Assembly: GCF_026914265.1 (NCBI RefSeq)
Contig: NC_069135.1
Coordinates: 10,700,887-10,764,886 of the forward strand
Origin: Mya arenaria
Lineage: Eukaryota; Mollusca; Bivalvia; Myida; Myidae
DNA: 64,000 nucleotides
Direction of reading: 5' to 3'
In this document: piece after piece, positions 37,101 through 46,739 of the stretch
How the letters are laid out: each line of letters opens with the position of its first letter
Position numbering within the stretch: position 1 is the stretch's first letter
The notes under the pieces: model-generated
The model's input: only the letters and a program-made list of their open reading frames with translations
Database searches by the model: none
Told to the model about the DNA's origin: nothing
Program-made: the position numbers and the translations under genes

Positions 37101-40100
37101 CAAGTGCCTTGACAATTTATTATGATCATAACCAATTATCTCCATGTAGGGTGCCCATCACCTATTATTTAAGTAGTGAGACATAACTTGGTATTGCAAT
37201 TTGCAAGTTAAATGTGTTTATAAAGTTTGTAAATATCAGTGAAATATTTTGTGTCAGTAAGACTAAGTTCTTTATGATGCCATTTCTTCTGGTATAATTA
37301 AAGTACCAGTACCATCATTGTAATCACTGAATAACATTGTACCAAGAAGTCAAAGTCTAACTTGATTGTATACTTGTTGGATAACAACGCTACCTATATA
37401 GGTCTCTCAGGGAGTACATGTAACCCATGACATATATCTTAACTGTCTGAACAGTCATATAAATGATAAGATAATAATAAGGTAAAGTTTTCAACATTGA
37501 GGCCTCATTATCAAGTACATACCAGTACATGTAGTCACATAATATAAATGATGACATGACCTTGTTTTACATGCTTGTATTTCAGTGACTTTACAATCAT
37601 CTAAGTGTCCCAGGACGGATGCTGGTATGCCAATGTTTCATGTAGTTGCTTGTATTTCAGTGACTTCACGATCAGCTAAGGGTCCCAGGACGGATGCTGG
37701 TATGCCAATGTTTCATGTAGTTGCTTGTATTTCAGTGACTTCACGATCAGCTATGGGTCCCAGGATCGATGCTGGTATGCCAATGTTTCATGTAGTTGCT
37801 TGTATTTCAGTGACTTCACGATCAGCTAAGGGTCCCAGGACGGATGCTGGTATGCCAATGTTTCATGTAGTTGCTTGTATTTCAGTGACTTCACGATCAG
37901 CTAAGTGTCCCAGGATCGATGCTGGTATGCCAATGTTTCATGTAGTTGCTTGTATTTCAGTGACTTCACGATCAGCTATGGGTCCCAGGATCGATGCTGG
38001 TATGCCAATGTTTCATGTAGTTGCTTTTATTTCAGTGACTTCACGATCAGCTAAGGGTCCCAGGACGGATGCTGGTATGCCAATGTTTCATGTAGTTGCT
38101 TGTATTTCAGTGACTTCACGATCAGCTATGGGTCCCAGGACGGATGCTGGTATGCCAATGTTTCATGTAGTTGCTTGTATTTCAGTGACTTCACGATCAG
38201 CTATGGGTCCCAGGATCAATGCTGGTATGCCAATGTTTCATGTAGTTGCTTTTATTTCTGTGACTGCCATCATCTATGCATCCCAGGACAGTTGCTTGTA
38301 TGGCCATCTTTCATGTAGATGCTTGTATTTCAGTGACTTCACCATCAGCTATGCATCCCAGGACGGTGGTCAGGATGTGTACCTCAGCATGCTGTCTGAT
38401 TGGGACATGGATGCCGCGTTTCAGAATGCCTCTGACCCATGCCTCAAACTCAAGGTCGACCTTAAACCCTTTGATGATGGTAAGTGACAATCATTGGAAT
38501 TAATTTTATCAGGAATTCTATGTAGAATGGTCGGTGTTATTTGTGTCAGTCTGGTCAAACAAACCATTCTATACTTTGACGTTGAATTTGCAACATAACA
38601 AAACCCTTAACATCACAATGTCAATGTCATGGTCAAGGTCACACATCTAAGATAAGTTTTTTAAACTATGTTATGATGGTTCATTATCCTATATTATGAT
38701 GGTTCATTATCATATATTATGAAAGCATTATTATCCTATGGTAAAGTTTGTTACTTCTTATCTGGTGTGCACTCAGTTACTTCAGCTGTGGTCAACCAAC
38801 TTAAATATAACATAACGAAATGTAAGGCAATGCTATATGTAGTGTACAACAGCAAGATCTGTTGGTCGAAGGTCAAGATCACAAACATAGGTACGTAGTA
38901 TTATTCTTTAATATTGCATGCTTTTTTATTTATTTTAATTTGTTATAGCTCTTAAGGCCATCGGCCGGAAGGGCTTATGCCATGGTGGGGTGCCTTTCCA
39001 GTGTAAACAACTGTTTGTAACGTGATAAAGTCTTCAGCTTTGATTGTATCTTATACAATTTTATTCAGTAGCTAGATATCAATGAGAGCTCGGACCCTTT
39101 TATAAACCTTTTGGAGACAACCTGTAATGAGTGCAGTTGGTATTGAGCTTTTTGTAATTGCGCAGGTCTGCTGTGGGGTGTCCGTATGTGCGTCTGTAAA
39201 CAATTGCTTGTGAATGCGAATAAATCTTCAGTTTTGAATTAATCTTATCAAATTAAAACAGTTGTTAGGTATTTATGAGAGCTCAGCTCCTTTCTTAAAC
39301 CAGCCACATGCATGCCTTGATTATGGCCCTTTGAAATGATGAAAATTGCTATTGTATACAAGTCAAAAATTACAGTCTAAAACAGTCAACCACTTTTCAG
39401 AGAGTGCATTGGTTTTTAGGGTGTTGATAGATTTTCACTAAACTTAAACAGTAATTAGACACCGACATATTGATGGTTCTTTCAAAAACCAGCTGCTGCC
39501 CATATGCGACTAGATGATGGCTTGTAAACTCAATAGAGCTACATTTCTTTTCCTGATCTTCATCAAACAAGCACAGTTGTTAAATATTGATGAGCCCTCG
39601 GTTCCTTTCGAAGACCTGCCAGATCTGCCCATGCATGGCTGGACTGGCCCTTCAAATTGTCAAAATTGTAATATATTTACCTTTGAACACAACAGAACTT
39701 AAACAGTAGTTAAATATTGATTTATTCACAGCTTCTTTCGTAAACCAGCCAAAACCCCTCATGTGTGACTGGGTTATAGCGCCTTGAAATTGATCAAATT
39801 GAAATTGACCAAAACAGCTTGAATTGAAATGACCAAAACAACTACGCCAGTAGTACCTAGGCCCTGATTGGCCTCTTATTTCATGTAACTAACACAGTCA
39901 TGTTTATCACATGTATACAGTTGTGTCTGGCACAGTTATCAGTTCTGTAAGGAAGTGGTTTAAACCAAGGCTTTGATTTCAGAGAAATCAAAGCACTTCT
40001 CTGCCATTCACCTGAGGTTAATAGGGGCACGTTATACTGTGCAGAACTGTTAGGTATGTAATAAGTTGATAACCGATATTGTTGTATAACAACTGTTCTC

Positions 40101-43100
40101 TTCCCCCTGTAGCACTGGAGGATTGGGACATTATAGCGCCAGTAGAGATCCCTCAGTACCGGATGACCTTCCTTGACCGCAGCAACTTCTTTGGCAACAT
40201 CACAGGCACCATCTCAAACAAAATGGGGAAAACTGTCAACCAAGTCCAGAGAGCAATAGGTTAGAACTGTTTTCATTGTCATGAATTTCTGTGTTTCTTC
40301 ATATTTGATGTTAAGTCCAATTAATACATTGGTGACAAAAGAAAATATACATTTGCATTTTTCGAATGATTTTCTTTCCAAAGATGGGCAAATTGATATT
40401 GCATCTTTTGTCTGTGTGTCTGTCCCATGCTTGAGCATTTGTCAGTCCATAAGGTTTTCCTTGTCCAGCTGTTACTTTGTTTTTCATGGAATGATTTGAA
40501 AATTAATTGGCAGATATGTTGGGTACATAAATAGAAGTTTCACATGCAAGACTTATGACCCCACCTCTAACTTCATCCCCCCACCCCCGCCACACACACA
40601 CACAATTGAGGTTTTACCAACATGGTTTCTGGCATATGCTTATAGTTTATGTTTGCTCTTCATGAATGTAGACACATTACTAGTAATTGCATTATCCATG
40701 GAACAAGAATGCAATTTGGTGGCATTTGTGACTTATTGCGACAGCTCTTGTATCTATGGGCTTGACAAATATGAAGCTATCCATATTTATGAATACTAGC
40801 ATCTGTTTTCATGCTAATCATGCGCGATACAATTTTTTAAAAATAATGTATTTTCTCAGAAATAACATGATTTTGTTCATTTAATGTTGTTTGATGAGTA
40901 ATAAGTCATTTACTGTTCGGCTCCAATAGCTTAGTTTTGATAATAAAAAGACATTTATTACCTTTTTATGTTTATTGAATTTAGTGGCACAATTTGTATT
41001 CAAGCTTAACATTCATTAGCTTCTATTAAATACCAAAATTGAAAATGTTGCTAACTTGCTATCATTGATAACATGAGTTGGGCAGATAATAAGTTAATTT
41101 AATAGTCAAAGTATTACTATTTTTTTCCCAGTAAATCACCTTTTTCTTCTGCTTGCTTTCAGGCATGAAAACGGAGGATGAGCAGCAGTACCGGCCTGTG
41201 AAGGCTCCAATGAGCGACATGGAGTTCCGTAACTACATGGACTCAGATGGGCACATGGTTAAACCTGGGGAGTTCCGACTGAGTATCTACCAGGGTGGGG
41301 TGGAAAACTCCCTTCGACGTGTTGTGTGGCGCCATCTACTGAACATCTACCCAGAGTCAATGTCAGGGAGGGAGAGGTTTGCCTACATGAAGAAGAAAGA
41401 GAATGAGTACTTTGAGTTGCGAGATAAATGGAGGCAGCTTTTCAATGAGCGGAAGGTGTCGGAAGATATTATACATGTAGCCACTCTTGTGAAGAAAGAT
41501 GTGCTAAGAACTGATAGAGGTCACAAGTATTATTCTGGGGGTGATGATAGTAAAAATCTGATAGCGTTGTACAATCTCCTAGTCACATATGCCTTGACCC
41601 ACCCAGAGGTGTCATACTGCCAGGGTATGAGTGACATTGCGTCGCCCATCCTTGTAGTGCAGAAGGAGGAGGCACAAGCCTATCTCTGTTTCTGTGGCTT
41701 AATGAAGAGACTGCGATCAAACTTCTTGTATGATGGTGAAGCAATCACCACAAAGCTTCAACACTTGTCCCTGCTAGTGCAATTCTATGACCCAGTGTTT
41801 CATTCCTACATGAAGGAGCATGGCGCAGATGACCTGTTCTTCTGCTACAGGTGGCTGCTTCTTGAACTCAAACGTGAGTTCCCCTTTGAGGATGCCCTTT
41901 ACATGCTGGAGGTGATGTGGAGCACGCTGCCTCCCAATCCCCCGGAGGAAGAACTCACCCTTACAGACTCTGACTACTGTCCCTCTCTTCTTGTGACCGT
42001 ATCTCCCAATTCACCATCATTCGCGGTGAAAACACAGTATTCTCACCTGCTTGCCAAGAGAAGGCTGTCGACTATTGTGAAAGACAACTCTGGGTTGACT
42101 GCCCATTCACCAAAGACTGGAATGGCCTCCCCTAAGACTGCTACATTGATACTAGAAAATGGGCTTGATGATAAACTTCAAACAGTGAAAGAAGAAAGGA
42201 GTGAATCTAAAATGTCATCAAACACTGACAATTTAGACTTTGAACCAAGCATGAGGAAAACTGGAAGTATGGACGGTAAAATTGTTACGAAAAATCATCC
42301 CACTGATGATGAAAACATTCCAGGTATATTGAAACAAAAAGAAGACATCTTATCAAAACCTGATGATGCATTGAACAATGTGAACAGTGAAATAAGAGAC
42401 GACACTTCTGAAAGTATAACTTACAATGAACAAAATGTCATGGACTGTGTCAAACATAATGATTTAAAAAAAGAAAGGAAGGATGAAATGTGTAAATCCG
42501 ATGACAAATCCCGCGACTCTAGTGAAGGAAGCAGTCCAAGTGAGAAATGGAGCAGCTATTACAGTCCCCCCATGTCCCTGCCATCTGACAATGGCCAGCT
42601 GATCAGTAGCTCCGTGAGCTCTGCCTCATATCTCTCCTCCCAATCTGAAGACAGGTTTCCTAGTCTAATATCGGCCAGTGTTGATAGTCGCATTGTTGAC
42701 AGTGAAACTGAGGTGATATGTTCAACTGAGGGAATGATTCTTTCAGCAAATGAGAGCCATTATGTTTCCAGTGAGATTCCAATGGGTCTAAGCAGTAGTC
42801 CAGCAGTAAATAACAATAACACCATTTGTGAGGACGAAAACGACGACCATGCACAATTTCATTTATCCCTTGAGAAGAATGAGTCAGACATTTTGAAAAA
42901 GGCCAGCAGTACCAATGTGCCTCAAATAAAAGGTTCATTTTTCAGCGGCATGAAAAGAATTCTGATGTCACCAAAGCATAGGCCAGGAAAGGCACAGCCT
43001 GTGAATGTGGCACAAAATGTTGATGCAAAGAATAATTCTAACATTAAGAACAATGTGAATGGGCCTTTGCACAGAAGTATGGTAGACTACAGAAACACAG

Positions 43101-43801
43101 ATGACAATGATACAGAGCATACACTGTTTGAGGTTAACCGGCTGATGAGAAGTCACAGTTTGGATTCTGACAGTGGCAATGGTTCATTGGTATCCTCTTT
43201 AAACTCGGCTTCTCTGCACCCAAACAGCACAGGCACATCTGGTCATAATAGTAAAAAGAAGAAAACAAGTCAGCCGAAGGACATCTTATCAACAGAGCAT
43301 CAAAATTACTTTGACAAAAAGTATGCAGAAATTATGTCAGAAATTCCACAGCCAAGTGAACCATCTGGAAATGGTGGAAAGGCCCCATCATTCTGTGAAA
43401 ACCATTTTAGTATGAACAACACCGTCACAACCAGGACTGATGAAACCAAGGAGAAGGACGATATCAGTGTATGTCAGGAGGCTGTTGACATTTGTCAGGA
43501 GGCTGTTGATCAAGAGGAAATTGCTCTGTTTCAGTTCAAGCAGCTGCCTGCACCTGACCAGTTTGGTTATGGTAATCCATTCCTCATGTTTGCCTGTCTC
43601 ACCCTACTTCTACAACACAGGGACGTGATAGTGAACACTGGCATGGAATATGATGAACTGGCCATGTACTTCGACAAACGTGTACGCAAACACCATGTGA
43701 ACAAGGTCTTGCAACAGGCCCGCCAACTCTACACTGAATACATACGCATGCAACAGAAACTACAGCAAGATAAAGATACTTTACCAGAATTTAGTGTCTA
43801 A
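22180..43801 (+). CDS. TBC1D25: TBC1 domain family member 25 (OATL1), Rab GTPase-activating protein, 5 coding exons, 1032 aa
   Basis: In vertebrates this GAP for Rab33B binds Atg8 proteins and regulates autophagosome maturation. Exons: 22180-22236, 33420-33529, 38334-38479, 40113-40259, 41163-43801; all introns are GT/AG and the phases close into one 1033-codon frame. The start MAGFYGIESQREVIRVHVK matches the RxVxRVxVK opening of the family. Residues ~12-100 form a PB1-like N-terminal domain, with QDVYLSMLSDWDMDAAF resembling an acidic OPCA loop. EDWDII at 107-112 (W109/I112) is the LC3-interacting motif known in human OATL1. The TBC domain starts near residue 196 and holds the arginine finger in VKKDVLRTDR (D266, R269) and the glutamine finger in YCQGMSD (Q307). 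It runs through DDLFFCYRWLLLELKREF, is interrupted by a ~530-residue Ser/Asn/Lys-rich linker (~415-942), and resumes with QFGYGNPFLMFACLTLLLQHRD to ~1020. The human protein has 688 aa, the difference being mostly the linker. Confidence 0.93.
23158..23869. repeat. Possible degenerate inverted-repeat element in TBC1D25 intron 1
   Basis: CTTTGATGAGGGCATT at 23158 is complementary to AATACCCTCATCAAAG ending at 23869, with weaker complementarity continuing inward. No clear target duplication was seen. Confidence 0.35.
24139..25592. repeat. Dispersed repeat family copy 1 (TBC1D25 intron 1), with ~169-bp internal tandem repeats
   Basis: It begins TTTTAGTTCTACTGGCCAAA and ends near GCCAGTAGAGCATAGGCCC then GGGCCTCTTG, so CTACTGGC recurs inverted at the two ends. 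Four internal tandem units start with GTAAACAATTG-type sequence at about 24225, 24394, 24563 and 24733 and share AACACGATACAGTCTTCAG and CTTGTACAGTAT. A 23-base poly-C run lies at 24951-24973. Related copies are at 33625-35172 and 38938-39885. Confidence 0.8.
25593..28091. other. Intron 1 sequence with an old dispersed repeat at ~27000-27880
   Basis: No exon was recognised. The part 27000-27880 has a recurring phrase of roughly 130-160 bp (AAGGTCAAGGTCACA..., then TTTCATGAAA(C/T)T) like repeats also glimpsed near 35200-35620 and 38600-38660. Splice phases across intron 1 do not require another exon. Confidence 0.4.
28092..28466. mobile_element. MITE with TTAA ends, 375 bp
   Basis: The left end TTAAAGTGACACTCTTATTC and the right end GAGTAAGAGTGCATCTTTAA are inverted repeats, with TTAA at both outer edges. 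TTAA targets are used by piggyBac and Kolobok-type transposases. It has no coding capacity. Its termini resemble those of the element at 30482-31649. Confidence 0.7.
28467..30481. other. Intron 1 sequence; degenerate tandem repeat ~29735-29890
   Basis: Around 29735-29890 there are three diverged copies of a ~65-bp unit (ACATCCC(G/A)TTT(A/G)CACC..GT.TCTGGACATG). An open frame at 28719-28991 has no recognised similarity and no support as an exon of TBC1D25. Confidence 0.4.
30482..31649. mobile_element. TTAA-type MITE split by a second element
   Basis: The outer ends TTAAAGCTGCTCTCTC (30482) and GAGAGTGCAGCTTTAA (ending 31649) are inverted repeats with TTAA at both edges. The interior inverted complementarity (for example TCGCAGATTTTTATAT region versus AATCTACGATCTGATTTTTT) is interrupted by another element at 30659-31471, so this copy is the older of the two. 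Confidence 0.65.
30659..31471. mobile_element. TA-flanked inverted-repeat element, 813 bp, nested inside the TTAA MITE
   Basis: The left end CCGTATTATATCATGCATAG and the right end CTATACATGATATAATACGG are inverted repeats of about 25 bp, flanked by TA on both sides (30657-30658, 31472-31473) as for Tc1/mariner/pogo-type transposons. Internal GGACGC/GCGTCC motifs recur near both ends. A TGCAACGG-rich tandem stretch lies at about 31030-31155. No intact transposase was seen. Confidence 0.7.
32098..33030. repeat. Two diverged tandem copies of a ~430-500-bp repeat (32098-32600, 32605-33030)
   Basis: Both copies share GGAAAAACATGAT, TTCTTGCATACCTAAAATTAT, (A/C)TGACGTCAT, AATTTAAAATCACTAT, AATATACTT(T/C)TCATAAACCA and TTACATGGGG, and both end near TGCAAGAA. 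Copy 1 has an extra GC-rich start (32115-32200). Both lie in TBC1D25 intron 1, ending about 390 bp before exon 2. No coding content was seen. Confidence 0.75.
33625..35172. repeat. Dispersed repeat family copy 2 (TBC1D25 intron 2)
   Basis: It is the same family and orientation as 24139-25592: start TTTTTAGCTCTACTGGCC, four internal ~165-bp tandem units with AACACGATACAGTCTTCAG, then the shared 3' body (CATATGATG, GAAATTTTGACCATG, CATGCTCTGGATTGAAAATG) and the end GCATAGGCCCTCTTGGGCC. It lacks the poly-C run of copy 1. Confidence 0.8.
35723..35920. repeat. Minisatellite, 33-bp unit, 6 copies
   Basis: The unit starts ATTGACACCATGTGCAGGG and ends TGCAAGTTTAAGCC; two copies have GGAGGG for GCAGGG. 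Because 33 is a multiple of 3, repeated-motif frames stay open on both strands, but they are not genes. Confidence 0.95.
35921..36534. other. Intron 2 sequence, no feature seen
   Basis: AT-rich, no recognised repeat or exon. Confidence 0.4.
36535..36751. repeat. Minisatellite, 31-bp unit, 7 copies
   Basis: Nearly identical units run GTTAACAAAGTCATAAACAA then CATCATCGAGG. One copy has ATTGAGG and the last has ACTGAGG. It lies in TBC1D25 intron 2. Confidence 0.95.
36752..37585. other. Intron 2 sequence, no feature seen
   Basis: AT-rich sequence without recognised elements, leading into the exon-boundary array. Confidence 0.4.
37586..38333 (+). repeat. 75-bp tandem array made from the intron 2 acceptor and start of TBC1D25 exon 3
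   Basis: Ten copies begin at 37586, 37661, 37736, 37811, 37886, 37961, 38036, 38111, 38186 and 38261; the true exon 3 begins 73 bp later at 38334. Each unit holds TATTTCAG, then TGACTTCACGATCAGCTA and GGTCCCAGGA, matching the first 33 bases of exon 3, then GATGCTGGTATGCCAATG and TTTCATGTAGTTGCTT. The first nine copies keep TTCAG; the tenth reads TTCTG. The 75-bp period keeps one frame open for about 300 codons, but that frame is not the exon 3 frame. Confidence 0.95.
38480..38937. other. TBC1D25 intron 3, 5' part
   Basis: Contains a 25-bp direct repeat (ATGATGGTTCATTATC, about 38674-38716) and AAGGTCAAGGTCAC-type repeat scraps. No exon was seen. Confidence 0.35.
38938..39885. repeat. Dispersed repeat family copy 3 (TBC1D25 intron 3), strongly diverged
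   Basis: It starts TTGTTATAGCTCTTAAGGCC, carries GGGCTTATGCCATGG and CGTCTGTAAACAATTGCTTG, and ends GCCAGTAGTACCTAGGCCC then TTGGCCTCTT. These match the ends and internal phrases of the copies in introns 1 and 2, with many substitutions, so this is the oldest copy. Confidence 0.65.
40260..41162. other. TBC1D25 intron 4, no element recognised
   Basis: AT-rich intron with a short (CA)n run near 40590-40603. It ends with the TTTCAG acceptor of the last coding exon. Confidence 0.45.
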
Positions 43802-43817
43802 TAACTTGTAAAGTGAT

Positions 43818-45440
43818 GACTCTTACAGGTAGTACTCATGTACAGACTTGAACATGTAGTACCTGTATACCAACTCTTACATGTAGTACCTGTATACTGA
43901 CTCGAACATGTAGAACCTGTACCTGTATACTGATTCATACATGTAGTACCTGTATACCGACTCTTACATGTAGTACCTGTATACTGACTCTTACATGTAG
44001 TACCTGTATACTGACTCATACATGTAGTGCCTGTATACTGATTCATACATGTAGTACCTGTATACCGACTCTTACATGTAGTACCTGTATACTGACTCTT
44101 ACATGTAGTACCTGTATACTGACTCTTACATGTAGTACCTGTATACTGACTCGAACATGTAGAACCTGTACCTGTATACTGATTCATACATGTAGTACCT
44201 GTATACCGACTCTTACATGTAGTACCTGTATACTGACTCTTACATGTAGTACCTGTATACTGACTCTTACATGTACTACCTGTATACTGACTCATACATG
44301 TAGTGCCTGTATACTGACTCATACATGTAGTACTTGTACCTGTATGCTGACTCGTACATGTAGTACCTGTATGCTGACTCGTACATGTAGTACCTGTACC
44401 TGTATGCTTACTCATACATGTAGTACCTGTATGCTGACTCGTACATGTAGTACCTGTATGCTTACTCATACATGTAGTACCTGTACCTGTATGCTTACTC
44501 ATACATGTAGTACCTGTATGCTGACTCGTACATGTAGTACCTGTATGCTGACTCGTACATGTAGTACCTGTACCTGTATGCTTACTCATACATGTAGTAC
44601 CTGTATGCTGACTCGTACATGTAGTACCTGTATGCTTACTCATACATGAGGAACCTGTATGCTTACTCATACATACTGTACCTGTACCTGTATGCTTACT
44701 CATGCATGTAGTACCTGTATGCTGACTCGTACATGTAGTACCTGTACCTGTATGCTTACTCATACATGTAGTAGCTGTATGCTGACTCGTACATGTAGTA
44801 CCTGTATGCTGACTCGTACATGTAGTACCTGTACCTGTATGCTTACTCATACATGTAGTACCTGTATGCTGACTCGTACATGTAGTACCTGTATGCTGAC
44901 TCGTACATGTAGTACCTGTACCTGTATGCTTATTCATACATGTAGTACCTGTATGCTGACTCGTACATGTAGTACCTGTATGCTTACTCATACATGTAGT
45001 ACCTGTATGCTTACTCATACATGCTGTACCTGTACCTGTATGCTTACTCATACATGTAGTACCTGTATGCTTACTCATACATGCTGTACCTGTACCTGTA
45101 TGCTGACTCGTACATGTAGTACCTGTACCTGTATGCTTACTCATACATGTAGTACCTGTATGCTGACTCGTACATGTAGTACCTGTATGCTGACTCGTAC
45201 ATGTAGTACCTGTACCTGTATGCTTACTCATACATGTAGTACCTGTATGCTGACTCGTACATGTAGTACCTGTATGCTGACTCGTACATGTAGTACCTGT
45301 ATGCTTACTCATACATGTAGTGCCTGTACCTGTATGCTGTACCTGTACCTGTACACTGACTCCTACATGTAGTGCTGGTACTCATTCACATAGAACCTGT
45401 ATACTGGTTGGTTAAAACAGTACCTGTATACTGACTTGTA
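43818..45440. repeat. Minisatellite in the presumed TBC1D25 3' UTR, 27/33-bp units
   Basis: It begins within about 20 bp of the stop codon. Units read CTGACTCGTACATGTAGTAC then CTGTATG (27 bp), some with an extra CCTGTA (33 bp). Early copies have ...CTGTATAC and TCTTACATG; later ones alternate GCTGACTCGTACATG and GCTTACTCATACATG. All unit lengths are multiples of 3, so Thr/Cys/Ser-rich frames stay open for up to 504 codons on the minus strand and 237 on the plus. None has start context or homology, so they are not called genes. Confidence 0.95.
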
Positions 45441-46392
45441 CCAGTGATTCACAGACTGGTGACTTATAACAATTTTAAATTGAGTTGTATATGATCTTAA
45501 AAATGTTTTGGAATTATTTTTTTAAGTATTAAAGCACAATGATTTATAAAAAAAGATATTTAAAACTTAAGAAAAGACATGTAAGGTAGTGATAATTCCT
45601 CATCCAACTTAGAAAGAACTATATGTTCCAAACTTTTGAATTCATAATGTATTGTTTTACATTGAATGACATACTCATACTGATATTATACGTGAAGACA
45701 ATGAATAGATCTGCCATATTAAGTATTTTTATATCATGTACACCTAATTTCTGTGACTGCATTGTGTAGGTTAATCAGCAGTATAGTCGATCAGACCCAT
45801 TATAGCTTGTTAAATGTATATGAAAATGTAACAATTCATAATGTTTACTCTGTTGACAATAAGACGAAATTTACTGATCAATCTATACTTTCTTTTTTAA
45901 ATAGGATATGGAATTATTTTAGCATTAGAAAATTGTATTTGGCATCCAGAACTCTGAGGTGTATGATTAATTTAATTTAAAAGACTCTTAAAATTGTATT
46001 GTAATGAATGGTTGTCATTGTATTTTGCTAGTGTGTGCCCTTGTGAGGACATGATTCAATGATATTGTTATGCTGTTAATATTGTCATCAGAGGCGTAAC
46101 CAAGTAGAAGCTAGGCGAAATATATCGTGAATATTGTTTCATTGGAAAATATGTGTTTATGATTTCATGTAGAAGAAATATATGGGAATTCTGGTAGTAT
46201 ATATAGTAATTGTGGTTTAATATAATGCTGTAAAGTGATCATCATTATGCAAACTATCTTATGTTCCAAGTTTCTGCTGGTGCTTTTGTGATGTTCATCT
46301 GTTAGAATAGCTTCAGTCAAGCGCTTATGTTGAAAAGCAGTCTGTATCTCATAACATAACATTTTTATGTTCATCTAGTCTAGTTGCATATC
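45441..46392. other. Intergenic downstream of TBC1D25, no gene seen
   Basis: ATTAAA at about 45526-45531 could serve as a polyadenylation signal for TBC1D25. A 75-codon open frame at 45753-45980 has no recognised similarity. Confidence 0.35.
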
Positions 46393-46400
46393 TGGGTGTT

Positions 46401-46731
46401 GTATTTGGAGCTCTTCGGCCATTTTTATCGAAAAAAACATCGGATGTATGCCGGTACATCAGTTGAAGTAGTTCGTAAATTCTTGAAATATATCATTAAT
46501 TAAATGTAGTGTTTCAGAGTTGTATTTATTGATCTAAGTTTAAATTGGTTGCCAGTGAAGTGTATTATTGCAAACATAATTAAGATTCCCAAGAATTCAA
46601 TCATGAAGTTTAACTGCTAAATAATATTACTATACGATCTACTTGCAGCGGACTTAAACGCAACGCTTTTTGGGTATCTAAACCGTCAAAATACATCCTG
46701 TTTTCGATAAAAATGGCGGAGGAGTTCCGAA
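46401..46731. mobile_element. MITE, 331 bp, second copy of the 17793-18127 family
   Basis: It aligns over its full length with the MITE upstream of CTSC; shared strings include TCGGATGTATGCCGGTACAT, GTGAAGTGTATTATTGCAAA and TTGCAGCGGACTTAAACG. The terminal inverted repeats are more eroded (GTATTTGGAGCTCTTCGGCC at the left, GGCGGAGGAGTTCCGAA at the right). TGGGTGTT at 46393-46400 and 46732-46739 is a probable target duplication, though exact boundaries are ambiguous by a base or two. Confidence 0.88.
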
Positions 46732-46739
46732 TGGGTGTT

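Noticed and set aside
37585-38487. 300-codon open frame with 25-residue repeats
   Set aside because: It is the 75-bp array read in a frame other than that of exon 3; the true TBC1D25 frame starts at 38334 and fits the splice phases and the family alignment.
43798-45312. 504-codon minus-strand open frame and 101/237-codon plus-strand frames
   Set aside because: They lie entirely within the 27/33-bp minisatellite; period lengths divisible by 3 keep them open. Low-complexity Thr/Ser/Cys repeats, no homology.
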